A model generated the notes under the pieces. It made no database searches. It saw only the letters and a list, made by a program, of their open reading frames with translations, and had not been told where the DNA came from. A stretch of 64,000 nucleotides of DNA from Rhodococcus sp. B7740 (GTDB taxonomy: Bacteria; Actinomycetota; Actinomycetes; Mycobacteriales; Mycobacteriaceae). Below, piece after piece: positions 21,465 to 30,404 of this stretch. Where the stretch lies: contig NZ_CP010797.1 in NCBI RefSeq assembly GCF_000954115.1, forward strand, positions 744,001 to 808,000. The letters run 5' to 3'. Position 1 is the first letter of the stretch. Every line of letters starts with the position of its first letter. Made by a program: the position numbers and the translations under genes.

Positions 21465-22241
21465 GTGACCACTTCCGAGAATTCGTCGCCCGTTTCCGTT
21501 CCTGAGCCCGTCGTGGACGCCGCGAGAGGCGCATCGCGGATCACCGTGCTCACCGGTGCAGGCATGTCGGCCGAATCGGGGATCGCAACTTTTCGGGACG
21601 CCCAGAGCGGGTTGTGGAAGGACTTCGATCCCAAGGACCTCGCCAGCCCCGAGGGGTGGTCGGCCGACAGTGATCTGGTGTGGGGCTGGTATCGATGGCG
21701 GGCCGAATTGGTCCGACGCTCGGAGCCCAACGCCGGACACGTGGCACTCGCGCAATGGCAGCAGCGGGCGCACGTCGACATCGCCACCCAGAATGTCGAC
21801 GATCTGCACGAGAGGGCGGGGGCCACGGTTCTCTCGCACGTGCACGGGTCACTGTTCGAGCCGTACTGCAGCGATTGTGGAACGCGGGCTCAATTCGATG
21901 ATGCCGCGGACGCACCTGCCGAGGCGGACCAGCGGGTTCCGCCGCCGGAGTGCCCGCTGTGCGGTGGGCTGATCAGGCCGGGTGCGGTGTGGTTCGGCGA
22001 ATCGCTTCCCGAGGCCGCGTGGGAGGCGGCCGAGGAGGCCGTCCGACATGCCGACCTGGTTCTCGTGGTCGGCACGTCCGGAGTTGTGTACCCGTTCGCC
22101 GGGCTGCCTGCGATCGCCCGCAGCGCCGGAGCGACGGTGGTGGAGATCAACCCGGTCGAGACCGAGGTCTCGGACATGGCCGATCACCGGTGGCGCACCA
22201 CGGCTGCGACGGGGCTGCCTGCGTTGGTCGAGCAGTTGTGA
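21465..22241 (+). CDS. cobB: NAD-dependent protein deacylase, Sir2 class III (CobB/SIRT5-like)
   Basis: 258 aa. The NAD-binding motif VLTGAGMSAESGIATFRD and catalytic His in LSHVHGSLFEPYC are present. The zinc site uses two Cys pairs, CSDC and CPLC. GAVWFGESLP and VVGTSGVVYPFAGLP complete the Rossmann fold. The WGWYRWRAEL segment supplies the Tyr-X-X-Arg pair that in SIRT5 and E. coli CobB recognises negatively charged acyl groups, so desuccinylation as well as deacetylation is likely. The start is the GTG at 21465, leaderless; the open frame upstream is antisense to the CHAP gene. Confidence 0.93.
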   Translation: MTTSENSSPVSVPEPVVDAARGASRITVLTGAGMSAESGIATFRDAQSGLWKDFDPKDLASPEGWSADSDLVWGWYRWRAELVRRSEPNAGHVALAQWQQRAHVDIATQNVDDLHERAGATVLSHVHGSLFEPYCSDCGTRAQFDDAADAPAEADQRVPPPECPLCGGLIRPGAVWFGESLPEAAWEAAEEAVRHADLVLVVGTSGVVYPFAGLPAIARSAGATVVEINPVETEVSDMADHRWRTTAATGLPALVEQL

Positions 22242-22399
22242 AACGGGGGCCTCGCGGCCTCGAAGAGCCAGGAACAGTGGCAGCTCACCGAACTGCGCAG
22301 CGAATCGCCTGTGTCGGGCCGTCTCGATCGTCGGAAATCGCCACAACTGCCGATTGCCACATCCAACGATTGCAGCTCGACGACTACGGCAACCCCGGG

Positions 22400-22780
22400 T
22401 CAGTCGGTGGTCAATGCCTCGACCAGAGCGCTCATTGCCGATGCGGCACTGTCGGTTTCGCTGGGTCCCAGGGCGGCGAGGCTGGCGATGAGTGCTGCTA
22501 TCTCGGGGGCGGTCAACCGCACCGGCCGGGGCGCGGCGACGCTTGCCAGTCGAGATCCGCCGTGCACACCCGGTACCGCATCGATGGGAACCCCGGACTC
22601 ACGCAACCGGGCAAGGTCGCGTTCGACGGTGCGCACGGAAACCCCGAGCCGTTGCGCGAGTTCGGGTGAGGTCAACGGCGCAGCCGCCGACCCCAGCCAT
22701 TCCACGATCCGCTGCTGACGCGCGACGCGGCGCAAGGTGAGTGCGCTGTCGAGCGATCGGGGCGCGTTGTCCTTCGGCAC
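22400..22780 (-). CDS. short HTH regulator resembling the N-terminus of WYL-family proteins
   Basis: 126 aa. It has an HTH_11 helix-turn-helix (RIVEWLGSAAAPLTSPELAQ followed by RLGVSVRTVERDLARLRESG) and then VPGVHGGSRLAS...RPVRLTAPEIAALIASLAAL. That order matches the first half of YafY/PafC-type regulators, which normally continue into a WYL ligand domain; here the protein ends at residue 126. It may be a genuine short form or a truncated gene. I see no WYL remnant in the 158 bases after it. It is divergent from the NTF2-like gene, 62 bases away. Confidence 0.7.
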   Translation of the reverse strand: MPKDNAPRSLDSALTLRRVARQQRIVEWLGSAAAPLTSPELAQRLGVSVRTVERDLARLRESGVPIDAVPGVHGGSRLASVAAPRPVRLTAPEIAALIASLAALGPSETDSAASAMSALVEALTTD

Positions 22781-22842
22781 CGTCCGAATTCTTCCCGATT
22801 CCCGACACCGCCCTGACGGGATTGGGTCCTACCGTTGTCGAT

Positions 22843-23232
22843 ATGACACCTGACACCGAATCGATCGACAGCTTCTTCGCCCGCTACACGGGGTACTTGA
22901 CCTCGGGCGATCTCGACGGTCTGGCGAATATCTACAACTATCCGGCTCTGGCCGTCACGGCGCGGGGTTGTGCGGCGATCGCCGAGCCGCAGCAGACCCG
23001 AGAGTTCTTTCGGCAGGGGCAGACCTACTATCGGTCGCGCGGAATACAGGGGGTGCGGGCGCGCGACATCGTCACCGAGGCGCAGGTGCCGGGTATCTGG
23101 GTTGGGCACCTTCTGCTGGAGAACCTCGACTCCGACGGTTCGCCGGTGGGAACCGAGCGCAACGCCTATCAGGTGGTGACGCTGGACGACGGCACGCGTC
23201 GGATTGCGGTGACGACCCCGCTCGATGCCTAG
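22843..23232 (+). CDS. NTF2/SnoaL-like small protein
   Basis: 129 aa. The layout ESIDSFFARYTGYLTSGDLDGLANIYNYPALAV... then a beta-rich half ending RNAYQVVTLDDGTRRIAVTTP is that of the SnoaL/NTF2-like fold (a cone-shaped alpha+beta barrel). No catalytic residues can be assigned. The ATG start is chosen because the fold begins directly after it; the longer open frame has no support. It lies 67 bases upstream of secA2 on the same strand. Confidence 0.65.
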   Translation: MTPDTESIDSFFARYTGYLTSGDLDGLANIYNYPALAVTARGCAAIAEPQQTREFFRQGQTYYRSRGIQGVRARDIVTEAQVPGIWVGHLLLENLDSDGSPVGTERNAYQVVTLDDGTRRIAVTTPLDA

Positions 23233-23299
23233 AGCTGGGCGGAGCCGCACTCGGTACTGTGGGTGGGAACGGTTCTTCTTTCTCAGGTAGGGATAACAG

Positions 23300-25603
23300 A
23301 TGGCTTTGGGCTCCGACCGATTCTGGCGCGTACTCGGCCGCTCGGCGCAGAAGGCGCAGAGCACCTCGCGTCGACGCGTCGACCGGGCTCAGGAGCATGC
23401 GGAATGGGCTGCTGCCCTGAGCGCGAGCGAGTTGGCGACCGAGGCGACCGCGCTGCGGGTCGACAATGCCGACCGTCTCGATGTCCCTCGGTACCTGGCG
23501 TTGACGCGTGAGGCGAGCGAGCGTGCCCTGGAGCTCCGGCCCTTCGACGTTCAGTTGCACGGTGCCGTGCGATTGCTCGCCGGTGACGTGGTGGAGATGG
23601 CAACCGGCGAGGGCAAGACGTTGGCCGGTGCCATCGCTGCCGTCGGATACGTGCTGTCCGGGCGTTCGGTGCACGTCATCTCGGTCAACGACTTTCTCGC
23701 GCAACGTGATGCGCAATGGATGCAGCCACTGTTCGAGTCCCTCGGTATCACCGTCGGTTCCATCGGCGAGTCGTCGACCGCATCCGAGCGGCGCGCCGCC
23801 TATGCCTGCGACATCACCTATGCCTCGGTCAACGAGATCGGGTTCGACGTTCTGCGTGATCATCTGGTGAACGACCGAAACGATCTGGTGGCACCCGTGC
23901 CGGACGTCGCCCTGATCGACGAGGCCGATTCCGTACTGGTCGACGAGGCGCTCGTTCCACTGGTGTTGGCCGGTTCGGTCTCCGGCGACGTCTCGACCTC
24001 GACGGTCATGGATGCAGTCCGGTTGCTGGACAAGGGAGTTCATTTCGACACCGATGCCGAAGGACGCAACGTGTTCCTCACCGACGAGGGCGCACTGCGG
24101 ATGGAGAAGGAGCTGGGCGGTATCGACCTGTACTCCGAACATCACGTCGGGACGACATTGGTGGCGGTCAACGTGGCACTGCACGCCCAGGTGCTGGTCC
24201 AGCGCGACGTCGACTACATCGTCCGTGACGGACGGGTGCAGTTGATCAACGCCTCGCGTGGCCGGGTGGCCGAACTGCAGCGATGGCCGGATGGATTGCA
24301 GGCTGCGGTCGAGATCAAGGAGGGGCTCGCTCCCACCGAGACCGGTGAAATTCTCGACACGATCACCGTGCAGGCGTTGATCAATCGATACGCGACGGTG
24401 TGCGGTATGACCGGTACCGCCATGGCGGCGGGGGAGCAGCTTCGCACGTTCTACGGCCTCGGAGTCTCGATCATCGAGCCCAACGTTCCCACGGTGCGCG
24501 TCGACGAAGTCGACCGCGTGTACGACACGATCGAGCACAAGAACGCTGCAATTGCGCTGCAGGTGAAGGAGATTCACGAGACCGGTCAGCCGATCCTCAT
24601 CGGCACCCACGACGTCGCAGAGTCCGAGGCGCTGGCCTCGACGCTCACCGCGTCGGGGGTGGAGGTGGTGGTGCTCAATGCCAAGAACGACGCCGAGGAG
24701 GCGGCGGTCATCGCTGCGGCGGGCGTACACGGCGCGGTGACGGTCTCGACGCAGATCGCCGGACGTGGAACCGACATCAAGCTCGGTGGTCCCGACGGCA
24801 CCGACCGCGAACGGATTGCCGAGCTCGGCGGACTGTTCGTTCTCGGCACCGGTCGCCACACCACCGAGCGACTCGACAATCAGCTCCGAGGACGTGCAGG
24901 TAGGCAGGGAGACCCCGGCCGGTCGCTGTTCTTCGGCAGTTGGGAGGACGACGTCGTCAAGAACAACATCGGCGACAAGGATGCCCCGAAAGGCATCGAC
25001 GAGAGCGGCCTCTTCACCTCGGCTGCTGCGGCCGACCGTGTCGATCATGCGCAGCGCATCGCCGAGGGCCAGATGCTCGAAATACATTCGCGCACGTGGC
25101 GTTACAACCAGCTGACGGCTCAGCACCGTGAGATCCTCGATCGCCGCCGGGCCACGTTGCTCGACTCCGACGAGGCACTGACGCTGCTCGAGCAGCACGC
25201 ACCGGCGCGCTCGAAGGAGTTGCGCGAGAACGTGTCCGAGGAAACTCTGATCGAGGTCGCCCGCCAGATCGTGCTGTACCACCTCGATCGGTCGTGGTCG
25301 GACTACCTCGCGCACCTCGCCGACGTACGGGAGAGCATTCACCTGCGCGCACTGGGGCGGGAGAACCCGCTGGACGAGTATCACCGGATCGCTGTCGAGG
25401 CGTTCAAGACGGTGTCCTCCAAGGCGATGGATCTCTCGCACGCGACGTTCGAGTCGGCCGAGATCACCTCGGAGGGAATCGATCTGGACGAAGCCGGCTT
25501 GCGTCGACCGACGTCGACCTGGACGTACATGGTGCACGACAACCCGTTCGCGTCCCGCGGAAATGCCGGTGCGGCCGGTCTGGGGCCGATTTTCGGTGGC
25601 TGA
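23300..25603 (+). CDS. secA2: accessory preprotein translocase ATPase SecA2
   Basis: 767 aa, clearly shorter than housekeeping SecA1 (about 900-950 aa) and matching actinobacterial SecA2. Walker [13 protein letters not shown] is near residues 99-110 and the DEAD-type Walker [14 protein letters not shown] near 205. The second helicase domain carries [15 protein letters not shown] and [16 protein letters not shown]. The C-terminal linker and zinc-binding tail of SecA1 are missing. SecA2 exports a subset of proteins, often without classical signals. It starts at the ATG after AGGTAGGGA. The following lipoprotein gene overlaps its end by 8 bases. Confidence 0.95.
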   Translation: MALGSDRFWRVLGRSAQKAQSTSRRRVDRAQEHAEWAAALSASELATEATALRVDNADRLDVPRYLALTREASERALELRPFDVQLHGAVRLLAGDVVEMATGEGKTLAGAIAAVGYVLSGRSVHVISVNDFLAQRDAQWMQPLFESLGITVGSIGESSTASERRAAYACDITYASVNEIGFDVLRDHLVNDRNDLVAPVPDVALIDEADSVLVDEALVPLVLAGSVSGDVSTSTVMDAVRLLDKGVHFDTDAEGRNVFLTDEGALRMEKELGGIDLYSEHHVGTTLVAVNVALHAQVLVQRDVDYIVRDGRVQLINASRGRVAELQRWPDGLQAAVEIKEGLAPTETGEILDTITVQALINRYATVCGMTGTAMAAGEQLRTFYGLGVSIIEPNVPTVRVDEVDRVYDTIEHKNAAIALQVKEIHETGQPILIGTHDVAESEALASTLTASGVEVVVLNAKNDAEEAAVIAAAGVHGAVTVSTQIAGRGTDIKLGGPDGTDRERIAELGGLFVLGTGRHTTERLDNQLRGRAGRQGDPGRSLFFGSWEDDVVKNNIGDKDAPKGIDESGLFTSAAAADRVDHAQRIAEGQMLEIHSRTWRYNQLTAQHREILDRRRATLLDSDEALTLLEQHAPARSKELRENVSEETLIEVARQIVLYHLDRSWSDYLAHLADVRESIHLRALGRENPLDEYHRIAVEAFKTVSSKAMDLSHATFESAEITSEGIDLDEAGLRRPTSTWTYMVHDNPFASRGNAGAAGLGPIFGG

Positions 25604-26003
25604 CGCGCGGCGCGCGTTGCTCGCTCTCGCGTTCGGCGCGAGCGTGGTGGCTTCCGGGTGTGCCGACTCGTACGGCGAATTCCCGGCGGGCAAGACGTAC
25701 TCGTCGGTCGATGCACCCGACTCCTACACGCCGGTCGCCGGAACGACGGTCAGGCTCGAATTCGTCGACGACCGGATCTCGGCCGAGGCGGGGTGCAACA
25801 GGTTGTTCGGCACCGTGGACACCTCGCAGGGCAGAATCACCATCGACTCTCTCGGGTCGACGCGCGTGGCCTGCCCGGAGGCGATCATGGAGCAGGACCG
25901 GTGGCTGTCGGCATTCCTGACCTCCTCGCCACGGTGGTCGCGGGACGGCGGAACCATGACCCTGGACAACGGGAACGAGCGGATCGTCTTCGCCGAATTC
26001 TGA
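25596..26003 (+). CDS. META-domain lipoprotein (HslJ-like), coupled to secA2
   Basis: 135 aa from a GTG that overlaps the secA2 stop. A lipoprotein signal peptide is visible: basic start (ADARR), hydrophobic core [11 protein letters not shown] and a lipobox ending ASGC, so Cys is acylated after cleavage. The mature part is a META domain ([20 protein letters not shown], then [22 protein letters not shown]). The overlap implies translational coupling; whether the lipoprotein is a SecA2 client or partner is not shown. Lgt, which would modify it, is encoded at 53777. Confidence 0.85.
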   Translation: MADARRALLALAFGASVVASGCADSYGEFPAGKTYSSVDAPDSYTPVAGTTVRLEFVDDRISAEAGCNRLFGTVDTSQGRITIDSLGSTRVACPEAIMEQDRWLSAFLTSSPRWSRDGGTMTLDNGNERIVFAEF

Positions 26004-26007
26004 TCGA

Positions 26008-26595
26008 TCAGCGGCGGATGCGGTTCACCGCGGTGTGGCGTACCCCGTCGAGAAAGAGTTTCAGTCCGAAATCGAATCTGCTCGTCGGATCTGGACTCTC
26101 GAAAAGCGGCGACGCGTCGGGCGTGAGGGCTCCGGCGGAATCCATCTGAAGCCGCGCTTGCTCGTCCACGGTCTGACCGAGGACGTAGTACAGCAATGTG
26201 TCGGCGGTGAGTTCCGCGTCGCGTCGCGGCAGTCCTGCTCGAATGCACACGGCGGCAATGCGTTCGCGAATGTGGTTGGTGGTCAGCCTCGACGCGTAGG
26301 TCGCGGCCACCAATTCGGCACCGTCGCGTCGGGAGAGAAGCGCGTCGCGCAGTCGGTGCGCGATCTGAGCGATCTGTGCGTCCCACGAATCCTCGGTGGA
26401 CGGCGCATCGGCACCCGAGAGTATGTGGTCGGCGATGGCACCGAGCAGCGTCTGTTTGTTGGGGAAGTGCCAGTACAGCGCGCCCGGCTGGACGTGCAGT
26501 GACGTCGCCAGACGGCGCATCGTCAGGTCTGCCAGGCCGTAATCGTCGAGAATGGCGATCGCGCCGTCCAGGACGTCCTGCCTGTTCAGTTGCAC
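26008..26595 (-). CDS. bioQ: TetR-family biotin regulator BioQ
   Basis: 195 aa. The N-terminal HTH reads DVLDGAIAILDDYGLADLTM then RRLATSLHVQPGALYWHFPNK, with a TetR_C-type ligand domain after it. Naming rests on context: it is divergent from bioB, and two TGAAC-N3-GTTCA palindromes lie between them. BioQ of Corynebacterium glutamicum is reported to bind a TGAAC-N3-GTTAC motif, and mycobacterial BioQ a similar one. The start is a GTG (MQLNRQ) with GGGGGAAG upstream. It presumably represses biotin synthesis genes here and elsewhere. Confidence 0.82.
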   Translation of the reverse strand: MQLNRQDVLDGAIAILDDYGLADLTMRRLATSLHVQPGALYWHFPNKQTLLGAIADHILSGADAPSTEDSWDAQIAQIAHRLRDALLSRRDGAELVAATYASRLTTNHIRERIAAVCIRAGLPRRDAELTADTLLYYVLGQTVDEQARLQMDSAGALTPDASPLFESPDPTSRFDFGLKLFLDGVRHTAVNRIRR

Positions 26596-26657
26596 GTACT
26601 TCCCCCTGTCGTTCGACGCCGCGTCGCTTTGACAGTAGCCGAGCGCGGTGCCTAACG

Positions 26658-26687
26658 TGAACGCCGTTCAACTTGAACGGTGTTCAA
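26658..26687. promoter_or_regulatory. tandem BioQ operators in the bioQ/bioB promoter
   Basis: Two palindromes lie side by side: TGAACGCCGTTCA (26658-26670) and TTGAACGGTGTTCAA (26673-26687). Both fit TGAAC-N3-GTTCA. Their centres are 16 bases apart. They cover the region where the bioB promoter should be, ending 33 bases before its ATG. This fits repression of both divergent genes by BioQ. Confidence 0.75.
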
Positions 26688-26720
26688 TTTCGATACCGTT
26701 CGACGACGAGGGGACCCGGA

Positions 26721-27713
26721 ATGGACATTTTGCGCACGGCGCGTACACAGGTGCTCGGCGACGGCATCGCGCTCGATCGATCTCAGGTTCTCGAGGTTCT
26801 CGAGCTCGGGGACGACCGTCTCGAGGAGACGATGCTGTTGGCCCACGAGGTGCGGATGAAGTGGTGCGGGCCCGAGGTCGAGGTGGAAGGAATCGTCAGC
26901 CTCAAGACCGGCGGGTGCCCCGAGGACTGTCACTTCTGTTCGCAGTCCGGGCTTTTCGCCTCCCCGGTCCGAGCTGCGTGGCTCGATATCCCCTCGCTGG
27001 TGGAAGCTGCGAAGCAGACCGCGAAGACCGGAGCGACGGAATTCTGCATCGTCGCCGCGGTACGCGGACCGGACGATCGGTTGCTCGCGCAGGTCGCCGC
27101 GGGTATCGAGGCCATTCGGAACGAGGTCGAGATCGATATCGCCTGCTCGTTGGGCATGCTCGATCAGGATCAGGTCGATCGGCTCGCGGCAATGGGTGTG
27201 CATCGCTACAACCACAATCTCGAGACCTCTCGCTCGTACTTTCCGAACGTGGTGACCACCCATACCTGGGAGGAGCGGTGGAACACCCTGAAGATGGTGC
27301 GCGAGGCAGGCATGGAGGTGTGCTGCGGCGGAATTCTCGGCATGGGGGAGACGCTCGGGCAGCGGGCCGAGTTCGCAGCCGATCTCACCGCACTCGAACC
27401 CGACGAGGTGCCCCTGAACTTCCTCAACCCCCGGCCGGGAACCCCGTTCGGAGACCTCGACGTGCTGCCGGCATCGGATGCTCTGCGCGCTGTCGCTGCG
27501 TTCCGTCTCGCCCTGCCGCGCACGATTCTCAGGTTCGCCGGCGGCCGCGAGATCACTCTCGGTGATCTGGGTGCGAAGCAGGGAATTCTCGGCGGCATCA
27601 ATGCGGTCATCGTCGGCAACTACCTGACGACGCTCGGTCGTCCGGCAGAGCAGGACCTCGACCTTCTCGGCGAGCTGCAGATGCCGATCAAAGCGCTCAA
27701 CTCGACTATCTGA
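26721..27713 (+). CDS. bioB: biotin synthase
   Basis: 330 aa radical-SAM enzyme that inserts sulfur into dethiobiotin. The cluster motif CPEDCHFC lies after VSLKTGGC at residues ~59-70, and later landmarks are [13 protein letters not shown] and [12 protein letters not shown]. The start is the ATG giving MDILRTART, with GAGGGGAC upstream; an ATG further up lies inside the operator and is rejected. It is followed 22 bases later by bsaP, the auxiliary protein reported to be required by mycobacterial BioB. Confidence 0.97.
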   Translation: MDILRTARTQVLGDGIALDRSQVLEVLELGDDRLEETMLLAHEVRMKWCGPEVEVEGIVSLKTGGCPEDCHFCSQSGLFASPVRAAWLDIPSLVEAAKQTAKTGATEFCIVAAVRGPDDRLLAQVAAGIEAIRNEVEIDIACSLGMLDQDQVDRLAAMGVHRYNHNLETSRSYFPNVVTTHTWEERWNTLKMVREAGMEVCCGGILGMGETLGQRAEFAADLTALEPDEVPLNFLNPRPGTPFGDLDVLPASDALRAVAAFRLALPRTILRFAGGREITLGDLGAKQGILGGINAVIVGNYLTTLGRPAEQDLDLLGELQMPIKALNSTI

Positions 27714-27735
27714 TGGGCGTATTAGGGTGGGTCGA

Positions 27736-27960
27736 ATGACGAGCGAGACCCACTACGACCCGTACACCGGCCGGCCTGTCGAATCCCGAGCCGAGATGGG
27801 CGCGGATTCGTTGTCGGTCGCCGTCCGGCTCGGGCTGGAGCCGCCGCGGTTCTGCGCAGAATGCGGACGCCGCATGGTGGTCCAGATCGTCCCCGACGGG
27901 TGGACATCGCGGTGCTCGCGTCACGGTCTCGTCGACTCGGCCGCGACGGGTAGGCGCTAG
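27736..27960 (+). CDS. bsaP: biotin synthase auxiliary protein BsaP (Rv1590 homologue)
   Basis: 74 aa from ATG (77 from an in-frame GTG nine bases upstream). It begins [14 protein letters not shown] and contains FCAECGRRM and [11 protein letters not shown], i.e. three cysteines and a His that could bind a metal or an Fe-S cluster. Size, cysteine pattern and position directly after bioB match M. tuberculosis Rv1590, recently named BsaP and reported to be needed for biotin synthase activity. The identification rests on synteny and recollection of that family, not an alignment. Confidence 0.8.
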   Translation: MTSETHYDPYTGRPVESRAEMGADSLSVAVRLGLEPPRFCAECGRRMVVQIVPDGWTSRCSRHGLVDSAATGRR

Positions 27961-28557
27961 GTGGTCATGTCGGACGTTCTCGAAGTCGCACCGCGGACCA
28001 GTACCGTTCGTGTGTTGTCGGTGGTTGTCGGAGTCTCGGTGGCAGTGTCGGCTCTGGGCGGGATGTTGTGGGGATTCTTGGCACCGGCGCAGCAGCTGCT
28101 CGTGGTGGCGCAGGACCGTGGGGCCGCACTGACCGGTGAGAGTCTGCACCGCTTCGACGGCCTCGCGCTCTTCTCCTTCGTGTCCTTGGCCCTGGGTCTC
28201 GTCATCCCGATCGGGTGGTGGCTGTGGAAGTCGGAGCGAGGTCCGCGGCTGTTCGGTGCGATCTTCGTCGGCGCTCTCGCGGGTTCGGTCGCTGCTCTCC
28301 TGGTGGGCAACGGGATTGCTGCTCTTCGGTTTCCGAAGGCCGCCGACCCTGCAGTCGGGTCGATCGTCACTGTTGCGCCGAGCATCGACACTCCGCTGGT
28401 GCTGATCGTTCAGGCGCTGATGGCATCGCTGGTGATCCTGCTGCTGGCGGCGATGAATCCCAACGACAATCTGCACTACACCGATCCCGAACCGGACGAC
28501 CTCGATGTCGAGTTCTCCCCGCCGCCGCCGTCGTTCGACTCGAATCGGGTCGACTGA
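27961..28557 (+). CDS. DUF2567 membrane protein (Rv1591-like)
   Basis: 198 aa with four hydrophobic helices, at about residues 17-43, 66-90, 96-120 and 143-165, and a charged proline-rich tail (DPEPDDLDVEFSPPPPSF). The start codon abuts the bsaP TAG; GTG 27961 or ATG 27967 are both possible. In M. tuberculosis the gene after bioB-Rv1590 is also a membrane protein of this type, so the trio is a conserved unit. A role in biotin uptake or BioB support would be speculation. Confidence 0.78.
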   Translation: MVMSDVLEVAPRTSTVRVLSVVVGVSVAVSALGGMLWGFLAPAQQLLVVAQDRGAALTGESLHRFDGLALFSFVSLALGLVIPIGWWLWKSERGPRLFGAIFVGALAGSVAALLVGNGIAALRFPKAADPAVGSIVTVAPSIDTPLVLIVQALMASLVILLLAAMNPNDNLHYTDPEPDDLDVEFSPPPPSFDSNRVD

Positions 28558-28567
28558 CCGCAGCGGT

Positions 28568-29266
28568 TCACGTCTGCGGTGGGCGCAATGCGGCGAACTC
28601 GTCGGTGACTCGAATGCTGTTGTCGGCAAAGCGGAACAGTGCAGGCGGTCGTCCACCTGCCTTGCCCGACGGCGCGCGTCGTCCGGTGGGTTCGATGACA
28701 CCACGCCTGCTCAGTACGCGCTGCAGATTGGTGGCGTCGACCTGATATCCGAGTGCGGCACCGTAGATCTCGCGCAGCGAGGAGATCGCGAAATCGACCG
28801 GCGCGAGTGCGAATCCGATGTTGGTGTACGAGAGTTTCGCGACCAGTCGATGTCTCGCGTGCGCGACGACGGTTCCGTGATCGAACGACATGTGGGGCAG
28901 TGCGGAAACCGGGTGCCATGCCGTGTCGGAGGGGAGTGTCGGCTCGGCCGAGATCGGCACCAGGCCCAGGAAGGTCGACGCGATCCGCCGATCTCCAGGC
29001 ACACGTTCGGGTTCGCTGAAGACGGACAGTTGCTCGAGGTGTGCCACCGAGCGCACGTCGACCTTTTCCGCGAGCTGACGCCGAGCGGAGGTGGCGAGGT
29101 TCTCGTCGTCGCGCAGGGTGCCTCCGGGCAGCGACCAGGTCCCGGCCTCGGGATCGAGCGCGCGCTGCCACAGCAGCACCGCCAATTCCGGGGCATCGGG
29201 GTCGGAAAAGGTTCGAACTTGGAACACCGCAATGAGGACTTCGTGGACGGTGCTACGATGAATCAT
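28568..29266 (-). CDS. nrtR: NrtR, Nudix-related repressor of NAD synthesis
   Basis: 232 aa: an N-terminal Nudix fold (VLIAVFQVRTF...LPGGTLRDDENL) and a C-terminal winged helix (YQVDATNLQRVLSRRGVIEP). The Nudix box is degenerate: where catalytic members have REUxEE this protein has RQLAEK, which fits a sensor without hydrolase activity. NrtR proteins repress NAD genes and are released by NAD-derived ligands. The start at 29266 is chosen over 29278 because a -10 TATGAT lies seven bases before it, giving a leaderless mRNA. It is divergent from nadABC. Confidence 0.9.
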   Translation of the reverse strand: MIHRSTVHEVLIAVFQVRTFSDPDAPELAVLLWQRALDPEAGTWSLPGGTLRDDENLATSARRQLAEKVDVRSVAHLEQLSVFSEPERVPGDRRIASTFLGLVPISAEPTLPSDTAWHPVSALPHMSFDHGTVVAHARHRLVAKLSYTNIGFALAPVDFAISSLREIYGAALGYQVDATNLQRVLSRRGVIEPTGRRAPSGKAGGRPPALFRFADNSIRVTDEFAALRPPQT

Positions 29267-29289
29267 GTTTTCGATCATAGGTCGAAAAC
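29267..29289. promoter_or_regulatory. NrtR operator overlapping the nrtR -10
   Basis: A perfect palindrome GTTTTCGA-N7-TCGAAAAC. The minus-strand -10 of nrtR (TATGAT, 29279-29274) falls inside it, so bound repressor would block its own promoter. A plus-strand -10-like TACGAT (29256-29261) would place the nadA start site at the operator edge. One site could therefore control both directions. Confidence 0.75.
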
Positions 29290-29345
29290 TCCCTCGGAGG
29301 AAATTCGGTCACCGACGACCGGATGATCGGTGAAGGAGAACCGTC

Positions 29346-30404
29346 ATGACCAGCAGCGCTACCCGGGTGAACACCCTGGACTCGGCATTCGCCGGAGTTC
29401 GCGACATCGTCGACGGAGCCGGTGGCTACGGGGGAGTCGAGGCGACGCCGGAATGGGCCGCCGAAGTCCGACGGCTCGCCGATCTGCGCGGTGCGACGCT
29501 GCTCGCACACAACTACCAACTACCTGCGATCCAGGATGTTGCCGATCATGTCGGTGACTCCCTCGCACTCTCGCGCATCGCCGCCGAGGTGTCCGAGGAC
29601 ACGATCGTGTTCTGCGGCGTCCACTTCATGGCCGAGACCGCGAAGATCCTGAGCCCGCAGAAGACGGTCCTCATCCCCGACCAGCGCGCCGGTTGCTCCC
29701 TCGCGGATTCCATCACCGCAGACCAACTCCGCGAATGGAAGGCGGATTTCCCGGAGGCCGTCGTCGTCTCGTACGTCAACACCACCGCCGAGATCAAAGC
29801 GCTGACCGACATCTGCTGCACCTCGTCGAACGCCGTCGAGGTGGTCGAGTCGATCGATCCGGGCCGCGACATCCTGTTCCTGCCCGATCAGTTCCTCGGC
29901 GCGCACGTCAAGCGCGTCACCGGACGCGAGAACCTGCACATCTGGGCCGGAGAATGCCACGTGCACGCCGGTATCAACGGCGACGAGTTGGCCGAGAAGT
30001 CTCGCACCCACCCGGACGCAGAACTGTACGTCCACCCCGAATGCGGCTGCGCCACTTCGGCTCTGTACCTCGCAGGCGAGGGATTCGTACCGGCGGACAA
30101 GGTCAAGATTCTCTCCACCGGCGGCATGCTCGACGCTGCGCGCACCACGGCGTCCAAGCAGGTTCTCGTCGCCACCGAGATCGGCATGTTGCATCAGCTG
30201 CGGATGGCTGCACCCGAGGTCGACTTCCTCGCCGTGAACGACCGCGCATCGTGCGGCTACATGAAGATGATCACCCCTGCGGCTCTGCTGCGCTGCCTGG
30301 TCGAAGGACGCGACGAGGTGCACGTCGACCTCGAGACCGCGCACATCGCGAGCAAGTCGGTGCAGCGGATGATCGAGATCGGCACCCCGGGCGGCGGCGA
30401 GTGA
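29346..30404 (+). CDS. nadA: quinolinate synthase A
   Basis: 352 aa [4Fe-4S] enzyme that condenses iminoaspartate with dihydroxyacetone phosphate to quinolinate. Motifs are [35 protein letters not shown] (first cluster Cys region) and [11 protein letters not shown] near residue 235. The ATG has GAAGGAGAA upstream. It is the first gene of nadABC; its stop overlaps the nadB start (GTGA). Confidence 0.96.
   Translation: MTSSATRVNTLDSAFAGVRDIVDGAGGYGGVEATPEWAAEVRRLADLRGATLLAHNYQLPAIQDVADHVGDSLALSRIAAEVSEDTIVFCGVHFMAETAKILSPQKTVLIPDQRAGCSLADSITADQLREWKADFPEAVVVSYVNTTAEIKALTDICCTSSNAVEVVESIDPGRDILFLPDQFLGAHVKRVTGRENLHIWAGECHVHAGINGDELAEKSRTHPDAELYVHPECGCATSALYLAGEGFVPADKVKILSTGGMLDAARTTASKQVLVATEIGMLHQLRMAAPEVDFLAVNDRASCGYMKMITPAALLRCLVEGRDEVHVDLETAHIASKSVQRMIEIGTPGGGE

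Noticed and set aside
22242-22399. Remnant WYL domain after the short HTH gene
   Set aside because: No frame on the minus strand continues the family; the stretch is a plain convergent gap.
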